DNA from: Mnemiopsis leidyi
Lineage: Eukaryota > Ctenophora > Tentaculata > Lobata > Bolinopsidae
Assembly: GCA_000226015.1 (NCBI GenBank)
Contig: JH153555.1
Coordinates: 3,439 to 67,438 of the forward strand
DNA: 64,000 nucleotides
Direction: 5' to 3'
Position 1 is the first letter of the stretch, and each line of letters begins with the position of its first letter. The notes beneath the pieces were generated by a model, which was not told the DNA's origin, did not search any database, and saw only the letters and a list, made by a program, of their open reading frames with translations. Both the position numbers and the translations under genes were made by a program. Of the stretch, positions 51,337-61,203 are shown in pieces.

Positions 51337-51728
51337 GGTCGCTCTGTAGGGATGTCTTGAAAGCATAGAAAAAGTTGAACTTTTACGTTGCGGTGTTTAA
51401 TTTTTTTTAAAACTTTTTCGAGCGTGAAAATTGAAATAACTTTGATCTTTTTATACAATTTTATTTGAGCTGGCATGCATATATATATATTTTGCATAAT
51501 ATGTGGTGCGTGCGTGAATTCCGTCATTTAAATTTAATTTGGGATATTGGATCGGAGTCTTGATGCGACCTTAGCTTACTTAAGTTCATTCTTTAGCCCA
51601 GCAAAATATGTGCATTACAGCCCTTGCACAACCTCATCCTGCATTGTTTATGTAAAGTTTGCACAATTTGATCAGGAAGCTGTCGCTCTGTAAATAGCAA
51701 ATCTTGTACAACGTCAATTCCTCCACAG

Positions 51729-52006
51729 CACAAGATATCAGGATAAAACTCCCATCTGGAGTCGATGTATCTGACCCCACTCCTCCTCGATGTCACATCT
51801 GCTTCAAGCAGTTTCACGGGGCCGGGGCTATCGCCAAGCAGTCTCTAACGAGACACCTGCGGGAGGTGCATGAGGGGAAGAAGGGAGGTCGGTGTCCGGA
51901 CTGCGGCCGCACTTTTTCCAGGAAGGCAACGCGGGATGCGCATATGGGCAGATTTAAGGGAAGGTGTGGTAAAAGTCCTTATGATGTAGATGTAACCAAG
52001 ATGTAG
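51729..52006 (+). CDS. Alternative 3' exon 82: X17 first finger, displaced last Cys
   Basis: Acceptor AATTCCTCCACAG ends at 51728. CHIC-X17-H-X4-H (QSLTRHLREVH) with a Gly/Ala-rich insertion (HGAGAIAK), EGKKGGR, CPDC-X12-H then GRFKGRC, so the last ligand is Cys at X7 or is absent. Acidic tail YDVDVTKM. AATAAA at 52384 and 52405; nothing else in the 550-bp spacer. Confidence 0.87.
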
Positions 52007-52560
52007 ACACCCTGTTACTGCTAGTTACACTTATCTGCATTTAGCGACTTTTCTGTAGCGTTAAGGAATGCCATTTAGGGTCTTGAAGTAGATAAGGTCG
52101 GTTCAGATAACTATTGATGTTTGTTCAAAATGATTAATGTTAATCTTAGATGACTGTAAGCCGAGTTAATGTTAGCTATTTGATGAGAATTACGGCTTAT
52201 TGGTAAATATAATGATATCAATCGATGGGGCGTATTGTTAACAGAAGTGGGTTTGATGATTGCTGTGCCCATGATTCAATGATGAGTGAGTTTTAATATC
52301 GTTACTGGTAGTATATCATATGGATTGATATATGATGTCAGATATTACTGTTCTACATTGGATATTTATCAGGATGTTTTTATAATAAATTTATCTTATT
52401 CTTAAATAAATAGTTATTCGGTTTGTTTTAATTGTCAAAAGCAACTGTGATTATCCAAATACAAAACATAACTTGATAGATTTCAAGCACTTGCTCCAAA
52501 ATTCCCTCAAAAAAGCAAATCTCACCGACAAAAAACCCGAAAAATTTCTCCTCCTTCCAG

Positions 52561-52808
52561 AACCTCACGTTTACCCTGGTTTCGACTACCGAGAATGTAC
52601 GGAATGTTCCACCAAGTTCATCGGGAGTCTGCCCCAACGGAAGAGCAACTTCAAGCGGCACTGGAAAGGAGTCCACATGAAGCTGAAGAACTTCTCCTGT
52701 GATTTCTGCGGGAAGTTTTACAACCGGAAACACGACATGCAGCGTCACGTGATGAAACAACATCGTGATCAGTTGGAGGCGGACTATGAGGTTCAGGTAT
52801 TGGAATGA
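52561..52808 (+). CDS. Alternative 3' exon 83: X17 first finger plus C2H2 finger
   Basis: Acceptor TCCTCCTTCCAG ends at 52560. CTEC-X17-H-X4-H (SNFKRHWKGVH), MKLKNFS, CDFC-X12-H-X4-H (KHDMQRHVMKQH), acidic tail LEADYEVQVLE. HW in place of HY after the first zinc His starts a group with exons 85-88 and 90. The 400-bp spacer holds no ORF with a domain. Confidence 0.9.
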
Positions 52809-53216
52809 AGCCGGTTTCCATATTTTTCTGCGGATTGTTCTTTTTTTACTGCGGGTTTTTCTTACTTTAACTGACGGATGTTCTTACCTTTACTACGGGT
52901 GTCACTTCTTTGATTCAATTTGATGTGTATCTGACTTTAAATTTGTTGGACCTGTTTTCTTCTGGAAATTTCTAATGGGGTTTCAAAACTATGATTTCCT
53001 TGTTGGCATGGATCTTTACCACTATGATTTCCTTGTTCACCACAGTTCATGAATACGTTCAGATAGGCATTTGAGAAAGTTCGCTGACTATCGTAAATCG
53101 ATTGGTTGTTTTGATTGAGATAGCGTATGTTCCGCATTAGGTCCCAATTGCTTTATCCCATTTAAACCGAGTGGAATTAACAGCCTCATAATAGCATTTA
53201 AACCTCACTCTTTCAG

Positions 53217-53428
53217 TAATATCGAGCGGATACGACTACCTGCAATGCCCGGCGTGTGGCCAGTGTTTCCGAGGAACAGGTCCCAGCAGCCGACACAACT
53301 TCAAGACACATTACCGCGTCAAGCATCTCAAGATTAAAGAGTTCCAGTGTAGTGTTTGTGGTAACCGCTTCGCCAGGAAGCACCATCTTCAGCTGCATTA
53401 TCAGGCGAAACATGGACTGGGCCCATAG
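53217..53428 (+). CDS. Alternative 3' exon 84: X17 first finger plus C2H2 finger
   Basis: Acceptor CACTCTTTCAG ends at 53216. CPAC-X17-H-X4-H (HNFKTHYRVKH) with F-R-G-T-G-P, LKIKEFQ, CSVC-X12-H-X4-H (KHHLQLHYQAKH), short tail GLGP. FRG and LKIKEF are at family consensus. Confidence 0.9.
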
Positions 53429-53719
53429 TCACCATCTTGCTGATATTCTCTTAATGTTGGACTTTTGCTGTATTTCATGGCGCTTGGTAGTGTCGGGAGT
53501 TAAATGTGGATACGACTCACGGTCGCTACAAGCGTTTTAAGAAAATTTGATTCGAACTGACTTCTTAATATATACACTTTTGGTTCTCAGTGATCGATCA
53601 CCGGTGGACAAAATTTTGGTTCTACCCTCACATCAGTCTAGATTGGTACCAGTAAAGCATGCTTATGTTATCTCTAAAACTTAAAAGAAGCGAGATATGT
53701 TTTTAGACCCGTTTTTCAG

Positions 53720-53922
53720 TTTCGGAAGCGATGACGCCAGACTGTCGATTCTCCTGCCCAAAGTGCAACTTGAAATTCCGAGGTTCCTCCGCTAAGACTT
53801 TACTGAAGTACCATTGGGAGAGCGTCCATTTGAAGATCAAGAAATACAGGTGTGACGTGTGTGACAGGAGATTCGCTCGGCGGTGGGACATGCAGAGACA
53901 CTATAAGAGGATGCATCTCTGA
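53720..53922 (+). CDS. Alternative 3' exon 85: expanded finger plus C2H2 finger
   Basis: Acceptor CCGTTTTTCAG ends at 53719. CPKC-X15-H-X4-H (TLLKYHWESVH), LKIKKYR, CDVC-X12-H-X4-H (RWDMQRHYKRMH), one final Leu and TGA. The second finger RRWDM.RH is shared with exon 90, and exon 83 carries KHDMQRH. Confidence 0.91.
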
Positions 53923-54349
53923 AACTGCCGGCGGAAATGTGAACATAGTTATAAAGACTGTAACCGAATATATATAGAATTGTAAATATACTTATTGACA
54001 TTAGAATATTGTCGATAGTCAATATCTTATGCAACTGACATATAACACCTTTTGTAAGAGTATGATGGAGCAGACTTAGAAGCTGGTATAATATAATTCA
54101 GACTTTTCTACTGAATCTAATCGCACTACTACGTTTTATGTGGTTTTATCTCAGTTCAATCGATTGCTTGACTGGTGCTTCACGTTGATTTGGAGCCCCA
54201 GAGAAACATCTGTATAGTATTCGTTCTAGTGTAATTAGAGAAAAGACCGTAGAGATGTTCGGGTGGTTTCATGAACTTAAATTCGAAGTCCAAAATCCCA
54301 CAAAATCCTGGTTTTGGCGATATTCACCCCACTGCTTCTGCAATTTCAG

Positions 54350-54567
54350 AGTTCGAATTGTCGTGTGGAGATAGCTACGTGACTCTGACGTGTGTTAAAT
54401 GCAACGTGCCCTTCAGAGGACCACTAACTCAGGCTAAAAACAACATGAGGAAGCACTGGAAGAGAGTCCACCTCCAAATACGAGAATATTCCTGTGAGAA
54501 GTGTGGCAAGAAATTTGCTGGAAGTTGGGAGCTTCAACGGCACTCCAAAGTTCATAACCGGTCCTAA
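54350..54567 (+). CDS. Alternative 3' exon 86: X17 first finger plus C2H2 finger
   Basis: Acceptor TGCAATTTCAG ends at 54349. CVKC-X17-H-X4-H (NNMRKHWKRVH) with F-R-G-P, LQIREYS, CEKC-X12-H-X3-H (SWELQRHSKVH), tail NRS. The last finger's H-X3-H spacing is unusual for this zone. Confidence 0.9.
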
Positions 54568-54885
54568 TTCCAAACTCTATTGTGAAGTGCAGCTATATAG
54601 TTTTGTTGGTGTTTTATAATCCGCATGGTTTATTGACTTAGAGATGTGGGTCGTTTTAAAGCGATTTAGAAGTTTCCGAACTTTAAAACCCAGCTACGAA
54701 CATGATAAGTTAAACTGATTTTTGTTTACTTCTAGTCAAAGTGACAACTTAATTTTAGAACTTATCTGTGGTCTTTAAGTTATACTGACTAACGCAAAAT
54801 GTTTGATAGTTATGCGGTGGAGCCTGAAAAAATTTTGGTTAAATTTATCGGATAATCATGAAACATTTTCACAAAATAATTTCAG

Positions 54886-55088
54886 TTTACTTAGTAAGCT
54901 CCGATGGTCTGATCACATGTTCGTGTGGCCAGGTTTTCCGAGGGCGATGTGCTGAAAGCAACGCCAAAAGACATTGGAGTAAAAGTATCAAGCATCTCGG
55001 GTTAAAGAACCATCTTTGTGAACTGTGTGGCAGGAGATTCGCTAGAGCATGGGATTTGAAACGACATAAGAGACAGAAACACAGCTGA
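54886..55088 (+). CDS. Alternative 3' exon 87: C-X1-C first finger plus C2H2 finger
   Basis: Acceptor AATAATTTCAG ends at 54885. The first finger reads ITCSCGQVFRG, so the Cys pair is C-X1-C, and its His pair is wide (H-WSKSIK-H). LGLKNHL leads to CELC-X12-H-X4-H (AWDLKRHKRQKH), with one residue after it. The shared deletion with exon 88 implies duplication after the change. AATAAA at 55209 and 55262. Confidence 0.89.
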
Positions 55089-55443
55089 TGTGATTGGCCG
55101 TGTGAAAGCTGACACATTTCAAGCTACATGTCAAGCTAGTTCATTACGAGTTGGACCTTGTCTGTCAATGAATTCGCACCAAGCATTATGACGTTTTGAG
55201 CCGGAGTCAATAAACTTCAATTTTACAGCAATTGGAAATGTTCATGTTAGAGATGCAACTAAATAAACCTAATTCTGAAATCTCTCTGTGTTAATTCGTC
55301 CACGGCGTGTACTGTTATTTGTGGCCAGTTTTAAAGTATAATGTTCGACCTAATTATAAGTAGTAGTTAAGCTAAAATCTGAACTTTGGTTTAATTTTTA
55401 ATTTTTTGTTAACATGACTTTGCATGTCAAAATTATTTTTCAG

Positions 55444-55661
55444 TTTATACGAAGGACTCCAAAGGTTTGATCATTTGCTTGTGTGGCCAATCTTTTCGAG
55501 GATCATACGCTAGAAGAAGTCTCAGTAAACATTGGAGCAGCAAGCATCTCGGTATTAAGGACTATTCATGTGAGGTGTGTGGGAAGAGATTCGCCAGGAA
55601 GGGAGATTTGCGACGACACGGGAGAAAATTACGGAGCTGCTCTGCACCTGCCATTCAATAA
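55444..55661 (+). CDS. Alternative 3' exon 88: C-X1-C first finger
   Basis: Acceptor TATTTTTCAG ends at 55443. First finger IICLCGQSFRG has C-X1-C like exon 87, followed by X15 and H-X3-H (SLSKHWSSKH). LGIKDYS, then CEVC-X12-H with GRKLRSC, so the final His is replaced by a distant Cys. Tail SAPAIQ. Spacer to exon 89 is about 420 bp, empty. Confidence 0.88.
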
Positions 55662-56083
55662 GATATCTCACAAGTCGTTATTGGAGGAGTACGAACGGTT
55701 TCAGTCTGTAGCGGCTCCAATCTTAACACGATGAAGCCGTAATGATTAACCATGATTATTCAGGAATCACGCTTTAGGACGTACATGGAGTTTTATAAAT
55801 TTATCTTATCTGAAGCAAAATTTTTTAGGACATTGCCTGTTTAATATGTAGTGTAAATGATATCAGTGTTTCTTATACATTAATGTTGTACTATATTAAC
55901 TTGAAGCTTCTGCGCCTGGCTGGCTATATTAAGAAAAAGTTAACTAAGCGGTGTCTAGTTATTATTACCATATACATCAAACTTTCACTGCAATATTAAC
56001 CGTCAGTGTACCTTCCTCCACCACGTAAAATTTAACCGTATTGTCGCATATGTGCAGCAACTCTAGCAACTCCCCGCTCTCAG

Positions 56084-56274
56084 ATCAAAGCCCCTACACC
56101 TGCCCGGAATGTCACAAAGTGTTTCGAGGGAAAGCTCCCCAAGCGAAGCAGAACCTACGTCAGCACTTCCGCACAGTCCACCTCAAGTTGAGGGACTACA
56201 CGTGTGAGATGTGTGGGAAGAGCTACTCTACCCGGTTCTACATGAGACAACACCAGAGGAAGTATCACGTGTGA
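56084..56274 (+). CDS. Alternative 3' exon 89: X17 first finger plus C2H2 finger, duplicated end
   Basis: Acceptor CCCGCTCTCAG ends at 56083. CPEC-X17-H-X4-H (QNLRQHFRTVH), LKLRDYT, CEMC-X12-H-X4-H (RFYMRQHQRKYH), one Val and TGA. The whole second finger is repeated immediately downstream by a 67-bp duplication; because 67 is not a multiple of three, it produces this early stop. Before duplication the tail would have continued NVAYIFPPDNGDGD. Confidence 0.9.
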
Positions 56275-56333
56275 GATGTGTGGGAAGAGCTACTCTACCC
56301 GGTTCTACATGAGACAGCACCAGAGGAAGTATC
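56200..56333. repeat. 67-bp tandem duplication of the exon 89 second finger
   Basis: Copies at 56200-56266 and 56267-56333 differ at one base (CAACACC against CAGCACC). Each holds the complete last finger from its first Cys to its last His. The near identity indicates a very recent event. Confidence 0.95.
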
Positions 56334-56620
56334 ACAACGTGGCGTACATTTTCCCGCCAGACAACGGAGATGGGGATTAACCAGACTTTTGGAGCGGGTC
56401 GAGATTTGTTAATTAATCAACCATGTCTGGCAATGTACTTTGCAGTGCTTTATCCAAGGGTACTTGTACTCGGCCACTTTTAGTACTCGGCCATTGTCCA
56501 GAAGCTTAGTGTATAAATCGATCGAGGTTCTTCTAGTCCTGATTAGGCCAAGAATTATTGAAAAATTGGAAGAAAATTGATTTTCATTTCAAAGTTAGTA
56601 TAAATAATTTCGTTTGTCAG

Positions 56621-56859
56621 TTTTCAGAACGGAAGAAAGCAGGTTTTTCTGTCCCGAATGCGGTCAAAAGTTCAATGGTCCACAAGCGAAATACATCTTG
56701 AAGAACCACTGGAAGAGCGTCCATCTGAAGATAAAAAATCACAAGTGTGAAGCGTGCGGGAAACTGTTTGCCAGGCGGTGGGACATGAAGCAGCACTTCA
56801 AGAAAGTACATGTTAAGAAGGGCCAGCTCCGAGACCATAATTCCGAGGACTTGCACTGA
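56621..56859 (+). CDS. Alternative 3' exon 90: expanded finger plus C2H2 finger
   Basis: Acceptor TCGTTTGTCAG (ends 56620) gives the finger phase; the better-looking TTTTCAG ten bases on does not. CPEC-X15-H-X4-H (YILKNHWKSVH) with F-N-G-P, LKIKNHK, CEAC-X12-H-X4-H (RWDMKQHFKKVH), tail with KKGQLRDHNSEDLH. Related to exon 85. Confidence 0.88.
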
Positions 56860-57129
56860 AGCTAACTTTTGCTGATTGAATTATTCCGACAATATACGAT
56901 ATAAGTGTGCTTGTTTGCCCGATAAAATTCAGCTTAAGTTGCGTTGTTTTTCAATACGAACATTTAACGTATACCGTTTTCATCCTATTCAAGAGACTGA
57001 AAATTTAAGTTGAATTAAAATCAGGCCAGATCACTATCATACCACCATGTTTGCAATTATATTCTAGTGAATACCCCAGCCAGAAATGTGGAGGGGAACA
57101 CTGACTCACAATATTGGCTTACTCCGCAG

Positions 57130-57347
57130 GACCGTTCATTGAAGAGATCATCCTGAATAACGAAGAATGTGACCGGTGCACCGTCTGTTACCGCCAATTT
57201 ACCGGGAGGAACCGCCGAATGATGATCAAACGACATATTCTGTCTGTTCACTTCAATGTCAAGAAGCACCGATGTGACATTTGTGGAAAGCAGTTCTTTC
57301 GTAGGAGCGATCGGGACAGGCATATAAAGCAGTTACACATTCGGTGA
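57130..57347 (+). CDS. Alternative 3' exon 91: expanded finger plus C2H2 finger
   Basis: Acceptor TACTCCGCAG ends at 57129. CTVC-X15-H-X4-H (RMMIKRHILSVH) with F-T-G, FNVKKHR, CDIC-X12-H-X4-H (RSDRDRHIKQLH), tail IR. Twin of exon 92: the stretch MKRHIL.VHFNVK and FFRRSD are shared. Confidence 0.91.
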
Positions 57348-57736
57348 CTTGTAAAGGCAGAAAACTTCATTTCTTTCTCACATCTATCTCTCTGTTCATT
57401 ATGTTAGGAAGAAGGAACCCCGGCCCACCGAGATTGATTTTATAGGACTCGCCCTTACGATTACGTATTATGATTTATAAATATACAACTCTTTAAGCTC
57501 TGTCCTTTAAGTGCCGAAAACAGAGACATGTCGCAGAGCTCATTTTCTATATGACAAAATAATTATGCCCCCTCTTGAACTTCTCTCTGGGTACCATACA
57601 AGTTCGAAGATTCAACTTCTGATCCGCTAAAAATAGCCCGAATAAAACCTCTATAATCCGATAATGAAATTGGCTGCGGACAAAGAAAAAGAAGATCTGC
57701 TAGACGTAATATCGACCTGTTCACCCCTTCTTTCAG

Positions 57737-57954
57737 ACAGGTACATCGAGACGATCGCACGAGATGGCGAGAGATGGGCTAAATGTGGCTTCTGTATCCG
57801 GGGGTTCAAGGGGAAAAACCGCAGGCCCATGATGAAGCGACACATCCTGGCCGTACATTTTAATGTGAAGAACCACTGTTGTGAGACGTGCGGGAAGAAG
57901 TTCTTCAGAAGAAGTGACCTGGAGAGACACGCGAAAGGACACTTAAACAGATAG
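57737..57954 (+). CDS. Alternative 3' exon 92: expanded finger plus C2H2 finger
   Basis: Acceptor CCCTTCTTTCAG ends at 57736. CGFC-X15-H-X4-H (RPMMKRHILAVH), FNVKNHC, CETC-X12-H-X3-H (RSDLERHAKGH), tail LNR. The change RSDRDRH to RSDLERH against exon 91 falls at helix positions that usually contact bases. The 420 bp after it are AT-rich and empty. Confidence 0.91.
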
Positions 57955-58374
57955 CTGGAGATGTACTACGGTCTAATGAATCTGCCTGAACAATCAGAAA
58001 TTGGAAAGTGCGATATATGTTTTTAATCTCATACTTTTTGGAAAAGATCATCTTGTCATAAAAATACGTTTTTCAGTTTTCTAAGAATTTCTTTTCACGA
58101 ATTTATTTTTATTCCTATATAATTGTCTCCAGTATTTATCTAGGACATGTCATAATTAAACCATCCAGGCTTAAATTATAGTTATGGGCGAGATCTGTTA
58201 AATATTTGGGCTTTAAATAGAATTAGAGTTAGCGAATTTGGCAAGCCTGGCAACTCTTGGATCTTACCAAGGCTGCATAGCATTTGCATAAACTGCGTAG
58301 ACAAATTGATTAAGGCCTGTGAAAGTATATTATTACTGTTAGTCTCTAAAGAGACTCAAGATCTGTGCACCCAG

Positions 58375-58616
58375 GTTCCTCCCTCTTCCCGATTATGTCT
58401 TTCGACGGACAAATTCCACTGCAGTCCATTTGTAAAGTGTGCGGCAAGGTCTTCATCGGTCGAAACCACAAGTCACTGGTTAGCCGTCACATTCGGGGTG
58501 TTCATCAGAAACTGCGACCGTACACGTGCAAGATTTGCGGTAAGAGCTACCAGCAGTCAAACAACCTCAAGTCTCACAATTGTAAGAAGGCTTGGTTTAC
58601 TCGTTATGGCACGTGA
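58375..58616 (+). CDS. Alternative 3' exon 93: expanded finger plus truncated second finger
   Basis: Acceptor CTGTGCACCCAG ends at 58374. CKVC-X15-H-X4-H (SLVSRHIRGVH), QKLRPYT, CKIC-X12-H followed directly by N-C (NNLKSHNCKK), so the last ligand is either a close Cys or missing. Tail AWFTRYGT. Downstream to 59070 there is AT-rich sequence; the longer open frame 58306-58770 is a shadow. Confidence 0.87.
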
Positions 58617-59070
58617 TGTAAGTATTTATTACTATGCGGTATTGGTGGCTCTTGTTGGAGGCCAAAACATATTTTATAAACATGTCAGAAGAAGAGTAAA
58701 GCCAAGAGAGAGAGAGCGGACTTTATTATTAACACGAGATTTTCACATTCTACTGAAATGTATTTGGTAAATGAAAAGTAATTGAAGGTTGTATTTAATC
58801 TTTTTCATCATTAAGTTATATCGAGGCGTTTTGTAAAATTTACTTTAAGATGAAGTAGAGTGTGTTTGGGTAATTTAAATACAAGTTGGTTTTATGTTTA
58901 ACTTTAGATCATCATATCGTTTTAAAGATGTTTAACACTAAAATGATTATATGATTCAGTGGCTGATATAGAACTGGCCAAAATTATTTAAGCACAGACA
59001 AAACCAATAATTCCATTATAAAATCATTGCCTCGTAATGTTATTCACAAATTCAATTAATGGTCTTACAG

Positions 59071-59261
59071 TTTCTGAAGCAATCGCCTGCCAAATTTGTG
59101 GCAAAATTTTCGTGGGGAAAAACAAGAAACCGCTCCTCCGGCGCCACATTGACGGGGTGCACCTCAAGCTAAGGCCTTACAAATGTCCACATTGTGACAA
59201 GACTTTCCAGCAATCTGGGAATCGGGCCCAACACATTAAACATCATCATTCTTACCACTGA
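59071..59261 (+). CDS. Alternative 3' exon 94: expanded finger plus C2H2 finger
   Basis: Acceptor TGGTCTTACAG ends at 59070. CQIC-X15-H-X4-H (PLLRRHIDGVH), LKLRPYK, CPHC-X12-H-X3/4-H (SGNRAQHIKHHH), tail SYH. Paralogue of exon 93 (RPYx-C, QQS.N). AATAAA at 59343 and 59488. The rest of the 700-bp spacer is AT-rich with no ORF of note. Confidence 0.9.
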
Positions 59262-59970
59262 AATTATCCGGTATCGGATTAGCCCCATCTGTGAAAAGCT
59301 TTGCTGTAACGCTGTATTAGAGAGTTTGTTGTTGCGATTGATAATAAACTTATTTTATATCATTTTAGAGATCAATGTCCACTGTCCAGTCGACCAAATT
59401 TGTAGTTTCTGATTGACTCTCACGGTTCATGGAGCATGAGAATCAAAATAATCGCGATAATAAATAACTTTATATTTTGTTTTGAAGAATAAACATATGA
59501 CTGTTAATATTTCTTCATAAGAATTTACACAGTAATAACTAAAATGTTCATATTTGGTTTGGTATTCTGTAAGCCAACTTAGTAAGTGGTTTGTTGCTAC
59601 TTACTAATGCAGATTTGTAACCATTGCTTAAATACATGGGGATTTGAGATATGAATTCAAATCCGGTAGTTTAGTTTAATAATCCGGAAGGTGATGGCGG
59701 GTTTTTTATTCCCCATAACTTGTTTATGAATTTCAGTGTCTCGCTGTATTCATGTTTAATATTTACATTTCTTATTCGTAGTTACACTTGTTTTAATGAA
59801 ATCGTTTTACTTGTCTACCTTTACTATTACTAAACCTCGAAGAATAATCTTGTCTGTACACCACTCGAAATTAACCATGAAAATTAGTCTAAATAGAAAT
59901 GTTGTCAATTTGAATGTCATTGTCCTCGTAGCATACTTATCGCGATAATCGACAACAATCATTATCTCAG

Positions 59971-60209
59971 GCGTAGGAGCCTTGTCACCTGACAAAGAAC
60001 AGGTTTCGGGAACTTCAGAAGATGCCAAATGTCCGGTGTGCTTTAAGAACTTCCAGAACCCTCGGAATGCTTACCGTCACTACGAAACCGTTCACCTGAA
60101 ACTCAAGAAGTTCGAGTGTCCGTTTTGCGGCAAGCGGTTCGGTCAGAAGTCGACCGCAAAGGCACACATGTTACGGGTGCACGGCTCGATGATGAAAGAT
60201 GAATGCTGA
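59971..60209 (+). CDS. Alternative 3' exon 95: two C2H2 fingers
   Basis: Acceptor CATTATCTCAG ends at 59970. A 19-residue polar lead, then CPVC-X12-H-X4-H (PRNAYRHYETVH) without insertion, LKLKKFE, CPFC-X12-H-X4-H (KSTAKAHMLRVH), tail GSMMKDEC. AATAAA at 60284. Confidence 0.9.
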
Positions 60210-60422
60210 GATCCAGGTTGCGGCTGGAAAAGTACGTCAAATTGGCTCTTTAAGCGTTATAATATTGTGTCGATAGTTTTGAAAATAAAGAAGGTTAATT
60301 TGGAAATTGCTTCATCAAAATGGCATTCAATTTCTTGACATTTATGCATTTAACACTTAACAGTAATCTGTCAAATCTGAACCTAGAATTAGCACGTTGA
60401 ATCCTAACCCATTTTATTTCAG

Positions 60423-60637
60423 GCTCTAGTACCGACACGCGGTGCATGTTCTGTGCTAAGGTGTTTGTCGGAATTTCCCGGAGAGCCAACCTCTACCGTC
60501 ACATCCACACCATCCACTCCAAAAGTTACAACTTTCCCTGTCCGGTTTGCAACAAGACGTTCAATCAGAAGAGCAATTTGAAGAGACACATAAACAATAT
60601 CCATCTCCAGACGTTCCCGGGAAGCAAAAAAGGCTGA
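60423..60637 (+). CDS. Alternative 3' exon 96: expanded finger plus C2H2 finger
   Basis: Acceptor TTTATTTCAG ends at 60422. CMFC-X15-H-X4-H (ANLYRHIHTIH) with F-V-G, SKSYNFP, CPVC-X12-H-X4-H (KSNLKRHINNIH), tail LQTFPGSKKG. FNQKSNLKRH is near the general C2H2 consensus. Confidence 0.9.
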
Positions 60638-60970
60638 ATATTTGAGCTGTCGCTTGTGTTTAGAATAATGTACTTTCTCTAATCATCATTTCTTTTGATA
60701 AGATAAAGATTAAATTATTTTTAGTGTCAGACCTTAATAGATAAGGAATGCTTTTTATTGGGATCTAAGGCCAGCTGAAGGTGCATGTACTAAAAATTTG
60801 AATGTGGGTTGAAAAGTCGTAAAATAGGCCAAATCCAAATCGAATCTAAATCTAAATTTAAACGAATCTAAATCAGAAGGCAGACTTGGAATTTTAGTTT
60901 CAAGTCTTCTGGCCGTAGAAAGATTTACACACCTTTTTATTCTCCCGCCCTAAGAATTGTTTTTGACCAG

Positions 60971-61203
60971 GTCTTACTTGTCCACTGTGTAAGAAACGAT
61001 TCCAATGCCGGAGAAATCGGGACCGTCACTTTGATTCAGTACATTTGAAGTTGAAGAACTTCAAATGCCCGCTCTGTGAACACCGGTACTCACAAAAAGT
61101 GCACTTAAAGGGACACATGAAACGAATTCACCATTTCGTGTACGATGATTCCGAAGCTGCTGGTTTCCCTGAAATGTTGCTGGATCTGAAAAAACTTTCA
61201 TAA
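60971..61203 (+). CDS. Alternative 3' exon 97: two C2H2 fingers with long tail
   Basis: Acceptor TTTTTGACCAG ends at 60970. The first Cys comes three residues in. CPLC-X12-H-X4-H (RNRDRHFDSVH), LKLKNFK, CPLC-X12-H-X4-H (KVHLKGHMKRIH), then a 23-residue tail with an acidic start and a Leu-rich end (FPEMLLDLKKLS), possibly helical. Confidence 0.88.
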
